Of a stretch of 10,321 bases of DNA, positions 7,371-10,321 are shown piece by piece (the stretch's first letter is position 1; every line of letters starts with the position of its first letter). The translations under genes and the position numbers were made by a program. Under the pieces are notes generated by a model. It had not been told where the DNA came from. It worked only from the letters and a program-made list of their open reading frames with translations, and ran no database searches. This stretch comes from Actinomycetota bacterium (GTDB taxonomy: Bacteria; Actinomycetota; Actinomycetes; Nanopelagicales; Nanopelagicaceae), in contig WLHG01000022.1 in the NCBI GenBank assembly GCA_009702845.1, positions 1 to 10,321 of the forward strand, given 5' to 3'.

Positions 7371-7632
7371 CTAAAACCCCTAGAACTAAAGCAAAACCGA
7401 AGAGTAGATCCTCTATTGGAGCGGACGCGATTCGAATGCCTACAATCGCATCAGCGTCATACATAACGATATTTTTCGAAGTGAGCCACCAGTTAGTCAG
7501 CAACTGGAAGGCGATAATGATTGCGTAAGAGGTCCAAAATACTCTCCTTAAAACAAGGCGGGTTTTTACAACATAGATATCAAAGGCAACTGCGCATACA
7601 ACGGCGCTCAACGCCAACTGCGTGTACGTCAT
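7330..7632 (-). CDS. crtYd: Lycopene cyclase subunit CrtYd
   Basis: One half of the heterodimeric actinobacterial lycopene cyclase, which with CrtYc forms ionone rings on the ends of lycopene in the membrane. The 100-aa product has three hydrophobic helices and the diagnostic C-terminal segment RIASAPIEDLLFGFALVL, matching the PxED/E motif of this family, preceded by the YDADAIVGIRI stretch. I choose the ATG at 7632 over the upstream in-frame TTG at 7647. The ATG lies 2 nt after the crtYc stop and has a G-rich GGCGGG 7 nt upstream, whereas the TTG touches its purine run and lies inside crtYc. Beta-cyclisation is the usual outcome for CrtYc/Yd pairs, but related pairs form epsilon or gamma rings, so ring type is inferred. 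The 3' end overlaps crtB by 41 bp. Confidence 0.9.
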   Translation of the reverse strand: MTYTQLALSAVVCAVAFDIYVVKTRLVLRRVFWTSYAIIIAFQLLTNWWLTSKNIVMYDADAIVGIRIASAPIEDLLFGFALVLGVLANWIRLGALNKQR

Positions 7633-7634
7633 TG

Positions 7635-7955
7635 CTATACCCGCCAACCTTTTTTGACAGTGCGTACAGCCTCAATTGTCATTATTGCCGCGATAGGAAC
7701 CACAATGAAAAATAGATACTCCTCTAGTGGAATACCAAAAGGGCCATACAAGCCAAGAATCTGAAACTTATCAAAACGCCAATGCCCGCTTCGAATGGCA
7801 TAGGCATCCCACATGATGAAAATTAAAGCTATTGGAGCAATTGCCAATAGGGCACGTTTAATTCTTCTGAGAACACCCACTTTGAGAAAGAGCTCCAGCC
7901 AGAAAGAACCGAAAATTGTGAAGACAATCATCGCTAAATACCCAAAGTTTCCCAC
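7635..7955 (-). CDS. crtYc: Lycopene cyclase subunit CrtYc
   Basis: The partner subunit of the heterodimeric lycopene cyclase, 106 aa with three membrane helices. Diagnostic segments are MWDAYAIRSGHWRF (residues 48-61) and PLEEYLFFIVVP (76-87), the PxEE motif associated with catalysis in CrtYc-type cyclases. The start is GTG at 7955. There is no Shine-Dalgarno, but a TAGCGT -10 hexamer ends exactly 6 nt before the GTG, so a leaderless transcript is inferred. An ATG at codon 9 is a possible but less likely start because it would remove part of the first helix. crtYd follows after 2 nt, so both subunits come from one mRNA. The gene diverges from the riboswitch-controlled transporter; the two promoters overlap. 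Confidence 0.9.
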   Translation of the reverse strand: MGNFGYLAMIVFTIFGSFWLELFLKVGVLRRIKRALLAIAPIALIFIMWDAYAIRSGHWRFDKFQILGLYGPFGIPLEEYLFFIVVPIAAIMTIEAVRTVKKGWRV

Positions 7956-7961
7956 AGGTTA

Positions 7962-7967
7962 ACGCTA
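7962..7967 (-). promoter_or_regulatory. Predicted -10 box for crtYc-crtYd (leaderless)
   Basis: On the minus strand TAGCGT fits TANNNT and ends 6 nt before the crtYc GTG at 7955, putting the start site at the codon itself. It shares the TA at 7966-7967 with the opposing TACTCT. No convincing -35 is visible. Confidence 0.5.
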
Positions 7968-7971
7968 CTCT
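7966..7971 (+). promoter_or_regulatory. Predicted -10 box for the TPP riboswitch operon
   Basis: TACTCT fits TANNNT. With the same 6-nt spacing seen at neighbouring promoters, transcription would begin at 7978-7979, directly at the first paired bases of the TPP aptamer. It shares its TA step with the crtYc -10 on the other strand. Confidence 0.45.
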
Positions 7972-7978
7972 ACGAACT

Positions 7979-8058
7979 ACGGGAGCCGACAGAGGCTGAG
8001 AGGGTCTGAGATTCAGACCGACCGTTTGACCAATCCGGTAATGCGGATCTGGAAGGGA
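7979..8058 (+). ncRNA. TPP riboswitch (THI element) controlling the PnuT-like transporter
   Basis: A thiamine pyrophosphate-sensing aptamer in the leader of the transporter gene. Conserved parts are in order: GGCTGAGA at 7994-8001, CCGTTTGACC at 8022-8031, GGTAATG at 8037-8043, and the 3' AGGGA at 8054-8058. Supporting helices are P2 ACGG (7979-7982) with CCGT (8022-8025); P3 GCC (7985-7987) with GGC (7994-7996); a variable stem GGTCTGA/TCAGACC (8003-8009 with 8013-8019, 3-nt loop); P4 CCA (8030-8032) with TGG (8050-8052); and P5 ATCCG (8033-8037) with CGGAT (8044-8048). I see no clear P1. The 3' conserved segment contains the Shine-Dalgarno GGAAGGGA, so ligand binding should directly hide the ribosome site. 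Family consensus knowledge is from Rfam-type TPP elements; no covariance search was run. Confidence 0.88.
8051..8057 (+). promoter_or_regulatory. Shine-Dalgarno of the transporter, inside the aptamer
   Basis: GGAAGGG lies 9 nt before the ATG at 8067. Its first bases form P4 and its last bases are the conserved 3' AGGGA of the TPP aptamer. The spacing supports ATG 8067 over the in-frame TTG at 8064. Confidence 0.65.
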
Positions 8059-8066
8059 ATCATTTG

Positions 8067-8642
8067 ATGTCATCAACTCTCTTTACTGCATGGGGCTACG
8101 ACGTTTCTATATTGGAATTTGTTTCGGTGATAGCTTCATTTATTGGAGTCTGGCTTGGTACAACTGGCAAGCGCATCACATGGCCATGGTGGGCCGCTAG
8201 TAGCGCCCTCTATATGATCTTCTTTTATCAAGCAGAGCTCTATGCAAGTGCCGCACTACAAATTGTTTTTATTGTGGCCGCAGTTTGGGGTTGGCGTGAC
8301 TGGGCGCCGACAGGGGCGGCACCTGGTGCCTTGTCTCATCGCAATCGAGCGATGTGGGCGGGCGCAACACTGGTTTCAGTATCCTTACTGACGCCAGTTC
8401 TATCTCATCTAGGTGCTGCGGCAACATGGTCTGATGCATTTCTACTCGTTGCAAGTTTAATTGCGCAGATACTGATGGTCTACGAGAAGATCGAATCGTG
8501 GGTTTTGTGGTTCATAGTAGATGCAGTGGGGACAATCCAATATGCCGTGCTTGGCTACTGGTTCACCGCAGTTTTGTACTTGGCATTTACATTGATTGCT
8601 GTAATTGGATGGAAGCGATGGAATGACTCTTATAGCCATTGA
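8067..8642 (+). CDS. PnuC-family transporter, probable thiamine transporter (PnuT-like)
   Basis: A 191-aa membrane protein with seven hydrophobic segments, the size and topology of the PnuC (SWEET-like) vitamin transporter family. The family core WPWWAASSALYMIFFYQAEL followed by YASAALQIVFIVAAVWGW (about residues 33-70) is recognisable, and the C-terminal IDxx/WFxxAVLYLAF-to-IGWKRW region fits. Homologs are usually annotated as nicotinamide mononucleotide or riboside transporters. Here the TPP riboswitch immediately upstream points instead to thiamine, as for the PnuT subgroup known to lie behind THI elements. PnuC-type carriers work by facilitated diffusion and rely on phosphorylation to trap their substrate, which makes the overlapping downstream kinase notable. 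The ATG at 8067 has an ideal Shine-Dalgarno; the last 20 bp overlap the kinase gene. Substrate is inferred from regulation, not from binding residues. Confidence 0.85.
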   Translation: MSSTLFTAWGYDVSILEFVSVIASFIGVWLGTTGKRITWPWWAASSALYMIFFYQAELYASAALQIVFIVAAVWGWRDWAPTGAAPGALSHRNRAMWAGATLVSVSLLTPVLSHLGAAATWSDAFLLVASLIAQILMVYEKIESWVLWFIVDAVGTIQYAVLGYWFTAVLYLAFTLIAVIGWKRWNDSYSH

Positions 8643-9114
8643 TGGTCCGGCCGGTGCTGGTAAAACAACTCTGGCAGCCCAGTTTTTCGATGAGTATTCA
8701 TCCACTAAAACCGTCGCACTCATTCACATGGATGATTTATATGCCGGTTGGGAAAACGCTCTTGATCATCGATTAACATCCAGACTCGCCGACATAATTG
8801 AGGCCTTTGCCGCTCACAGCCGATTCTCATTCCCAACCTTTAATTGGGCAACGATGCGCTTTGATCTCTCCCAAACTATCGATCCCAGTGATATTTTAAT
8901 TATTGAGGGAGTTGGGGCAGGCCAACAAGTAGTCCGCGACGCGGGCGCTAACATCTATTGGCTCGATATCGAAGCTGAGGTTGGCTTGGCTCGAGTTTTA
9001 CAACGTGATGGATATGAAATTGAAAGCCAGATGCGCCAATGGCAACTCGATCAAGATGCACACTTTCTGCGTGATCAAACTCGCGCCAATGCCAACCATA
9101 TTCTTACTTCGTAG
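8623..9114 (+). CDS. Small P-loop kinase (uridine-kinase-like), candidate thiamine-salvage kinase
   Basis: A 163-aa soluble P-loop NTPase. The Walker A motif GPAGAGKT is at residues 8-15; HMDDLYAGW follows, in the position of the nucleoside-kinase DxxY/substrate segment; a Walker-B-like strand DILIIEGVGAG follows in the middle of the protein; and an arginine-bearing C-terminal lid (RVLQRDGYE, RQWQLDQDAHFL) closes it. Such proteins are commonly annotated as uridine kinase-like in actinobacteria, without a proven substrate. The ATG at 8623 has GGAAG 7 nt upstream and overlaps the transporter gene by 20 bp, so both are expressed together under the TPP riboswitch. An in-frame TTG at 8605 exists but would put the Shine-Dalgarno inside the gene. 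I infer a role in phosphorylating imported thiamine or a thiamine precursor; a pyrimidine nucleoside substrate remains possible. Confidence 0.83.
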   Translation: MTLIAIDGPAGAGKTTLAAQFFDEYSSTKTVALIHMDDLYAGWENALDHRLTSRLADIIEAFAAHSRFSFPTFNWATMRFDLSQTIDPSDILIIEGVGAGQQVVRDAGANIYWLDIEAEVGLARVLQRDGYEIESQMRQWQLDQDAHFLRDQTRANANHILTS

Positions 9115-9121
9115 GCAGATT

Positions 9122-9131
9122 GGGCGCGCCC
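9122..9131 (+). repeat. GC-rich 10-bp palindrome between kinase genes
   Basis: GGGCGCGCCC is a perfect palindrome 7 bp after the small kinase stop; a second GCCC at 9134-9137 could also pair with its GGGC. No T-tract follows, so it is not a standard intrinsic terminator. It might be a regulator site or a weak RNA hairpin at the operon end. Confidence 0.4.
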
Positions 9132-9158
9132 CGAGCCCTTCCTTCATGCGTATTTGCA

Positions 9159-9164
9159 TAAAAT
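9159..9164 (+). promoter_or_regulatory. Predicted -10 box for the PASTA kinase gene (leaderless)
   Basis: TAAAAT is one mismatch from TATAAT and ends 7 nt before the ATG at 9172. No Shine-Dalgarno is present, so a leaderless or very short-leader transcript is inferred. No clear -35 is seen in the GC-rich DNA upstream. Confidence 0.5.
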
Positions 9165-9171
9165 TGGTTCC

Positions 9172-10321
9172 ATGTCAGATCTATCCGGTGAACTCATTGA
9201 TAACCGCTATCAATTAATTCGCCAGGTTGCCAATGGTGGAATGGCCTCGATTTATGAGGCGATCGATACGCGCCTAGATCGCAAAGTTGCAGTGAAAATC
9301 ATGCACCCTCATTTAGCCCAAGATGATGCCTTTGTTAGTCGCTTCATACGTGAGGCAAAGGCTGCCGCAGCCCTCTCCCATCCCAATATTGTTGCCGTTC
9401 AAGATCAAGGTTGGAATCAAAATGGCGTGCCAGCAGTCTTCTTAGTCATGGAGCTAATTGAGGGAGATACGCTGCGTGAATACCTGAATGAGCGCGGTCG
9501 ATTTGAAATCAAAGATGCTCTTAATTTTCTTGCACCAATTTTGAGTGCGCTTTCTGCCGCACACTCTCTCGGAATCGTTCATCGAGATGTTAAGCCAGAG
9601 AATATTTTGATCTCGAAAGAAGGCCGCATTAAGATCGCTGACTTTGGCTTGGCTCGCGGCGAGTTAATCGGTTCAACAATGACAGCTGAGTCAAGTGTCA
9701 TCTTGGGCTCGGTTTCATATCTATCTCCTGAACAGGTTCAGCGCGGTGTGGCCGATGCACGAAGTGATGTTTATGCAGTTGGAATCGTTGCATTTGAAAT
9801 GCTCACTGGTGAAAAACCATTCATCGGGGATACTCCAATTCAGATTGCCTATATGCATGTTAATCAAGATATTCCATCACTGCGCTCCAAACGCAAGGAA
9901 ATCCCCCAGGCTCTAGATGATCTCATTGGTCGAGCAACAAATAGAGATCCAGATAAGCGCCCTCGTAATGCCGGTGAGTTTCTTAGCGCAATTGAAGTCA
10001 TTCAAGGTGAGTTGGATCCGAAAAAGAATCAGTTGAAATTAGAACTGGATTTACCCGTTGAGCCTATTCGCGAGAAATCACGAACAAAGCAAAAACCGAT
10101 TATTGCACCCGAGCCGAGCATTGAAGTAAAAGAGACAACTAAAGAGATTCGTCGAAAAGATGAGAAAAAGAGGCGCACCAGTAAAAGAGTTCGGCGAAAC
10201 CGCAAAGTTGCCCTTGCCCTTGCTATCACTTTAGGAATCGGAGGTTGGTACACACTCGTGGGTCCCGGCTCACGAATCGTTGTTCCCTCAACTGTCGGTG
10301 GCTCTTATGATGAAGCTCTTA
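9172..10321 (+). CDS. PASTA-type serine/threonine protein kinase (PknB/PknL class), 3' end outside window
   Basis: A transmembrane Hanks-type kinase of the kind that senses cell-wall muropeptides or lipid II and controls growth and division. The 383 codons present read through to the window edge. The cytoplasmic kinase domain (about residues 13-275) has glycine loop ANGGMASIYEA at 20-30, ATP-binding Lys42 in VAVKIM, helix-C Glu61, catalytic HRDVKPEN at 137-144, DFGLAR at 157-162, and SYLSPEQ then ARSDVYAVG after the activation loop. A charged, Lys/Arg-rich juxtamembrane linker follows, then one membrane helix at about 346-363. The extracellular part begins GPGSRIVVPSTVGGSYDEAL, the start of a first PASTA repeat. 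The ATG at 9172 has no Shine-Dalgarno and lies 7 nt after a -10-like box. The GPGSR junction and the metF-prenyl-synthase neighbourhood suggest PknL rather than PknB, but with the remaining repeats unseen this is tentative. Confidence 0.93.
   Translation, partial: MSDLSGELIDNRYQLIRQVANGGMASIYEAIDTRLDRKVAVKIMHPHLAQDDAFVSRFIREAKAAAALSHPNIVAVQDQGWNQNGVPAVFLVMELIEGDTLREYLNERGRFEIKDALNFLAPILSALSAAHSLGIVHRDVKPENILISKEGRIKIADFGLARGELIGSTMTAESSVILGSVSYLSPEQVQRGVADARSDVYAVGIVAFEMLTGEKPFIGDTPIQIAYMHVNQDIPSLRSKRKEIPQALDDLIGRATNRDPDKRPRNAGEFLSAIEVIQGELDPKKNQLKLELDLPVEPIREKSRTKQKPIIAPEPSIEVKETTKEIRRKDEKKRRTSKRVRRNRKVALALAITLGIGGWYTLVGPGSRIVVPSTVGGSYDEAL

Noticed and set aside
7330..7647. TTG start at 7647 for crtYd
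   Set aside because: The ATG at 7632 is 2 nt after the crtYc stop, has better ribosome-site spacing and loses only five non-conserved residues.
8003..8019. Perfect inverted repeat GGTCTGA-N3-TCAGACC as a repressor operator
   Set aside because: It falls exactly where TPP riboswitches carry a variable stem between CTGAGA and the P2 3' strand, so an RNA helix explains it better.
8067..8642. Nicotinamide mononucleotide/riboside transporter (PnuC proper)
   Set aside because: The family match alone would allow it, but the TPP aptamer directly upstream argues for thiamine; no NAD-related gene or site is nearby.
9122..9137. Intrinsic terminator after the small kinase gene
   Set aside because: A GC-rich hairpin is possible, but no run of T follows; the next bases are mixed C/T.
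1..10321. CRISPR arrays, tRNA/rRNA genes, insertion sequences or phage genes
   Set aside because: No spaced repeats, RNA gene landmarks, transposase or integrase motifs were seen; nearly all bases are assigned to metabolic or kinase genes.

Overview
The window looks like chromosome from a streamlined, lowish-GC actinobacterium. My best guess is a freshwater planktonic lineage such as acI/Nanopelagicales. This is an inference from actinobacterial gene families (heterodimeric CrtYc/CrtYd lycopene cyclase, PASTA Ser/Thr kinase, idsA-type prenyl synthase), moderate GC by eye, almost no intergenic DNA, and several apparently leaderless GTG starts. Coding density is very high: the only gaps are 22 bp (3914-3935), about 111 bp (7956-8066) and 57 bp (9115-9171). 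No gene-free stretch exceeds 300 bases.

Layout. (1) 1-2489, plus strand: the 3' part of a membrane family-2 glycosyltransferase overlaps by 4 bp a CrtI/CrtD-type FAD-dependent carotenoid desaturase. This pair may make a glycosylated end product. (2) 2449-3913, minus strand: metF (5,10-methylenetetrahydrofolate reductase) followed by a CDP-alcohol phosphatidyltransferase, whose end runs 41 bp into the convergent desaturase gene. (3) 3936-7370, plus strand: crtE-crtI-crtB with zero-base junctions, giving GGPP, then phytoene, then lycopene. (4) 7330-7955, minus strand: crtYc-crtYd, the two lycopene cyclase subunits, convergent with crtB and also overlapping by 41 bp. (5) 7979-9114, plus strand: a TPP riboswitch, a PnuC-family transporter that the riboswitch identifies as a probable thiamine transporter (PnuT type), and a coupled small P-loop kinase. 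(6) 9172 onward, plus strand: a PASTA-type Ser/Thr protein kinase (PknB/PknL class), cut by the window edge inside its extracellular part.

How it fits together. CrtE makes GGPP, CrtB condenses two GGPP to phytoene, CrtI desaturates it towards lycopene, and CrtYc+CrtYd cyclise lycopene, probably to beta-carotene. In rhodopsin-bearing freshwater actinobacteria beta-carotene is also the retinal precursor; no rhodopsin or cleavage dioxygenase lies in this window. Lycopene formation and cyclisation are transcribed from different promoters on opposite strands.

The most interesting non-coding features are two divergent promoters (metF/crtE and crtYc/pnuT-like). In each, the two opposing -10 hexamers share one central TA step, and the predicted start sites lie symmetrically 23 bp apart. 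Three of the four resulting transcripts would be leaderless with GTG starts; the fourth begins directly at the TPP aptamer. The riboswitch-transporter-kinase unit is the best candidate for a poorly described system: thiamine uptake with metabolic trapping by a kinase usually annotated only as uridine-kinase-like.
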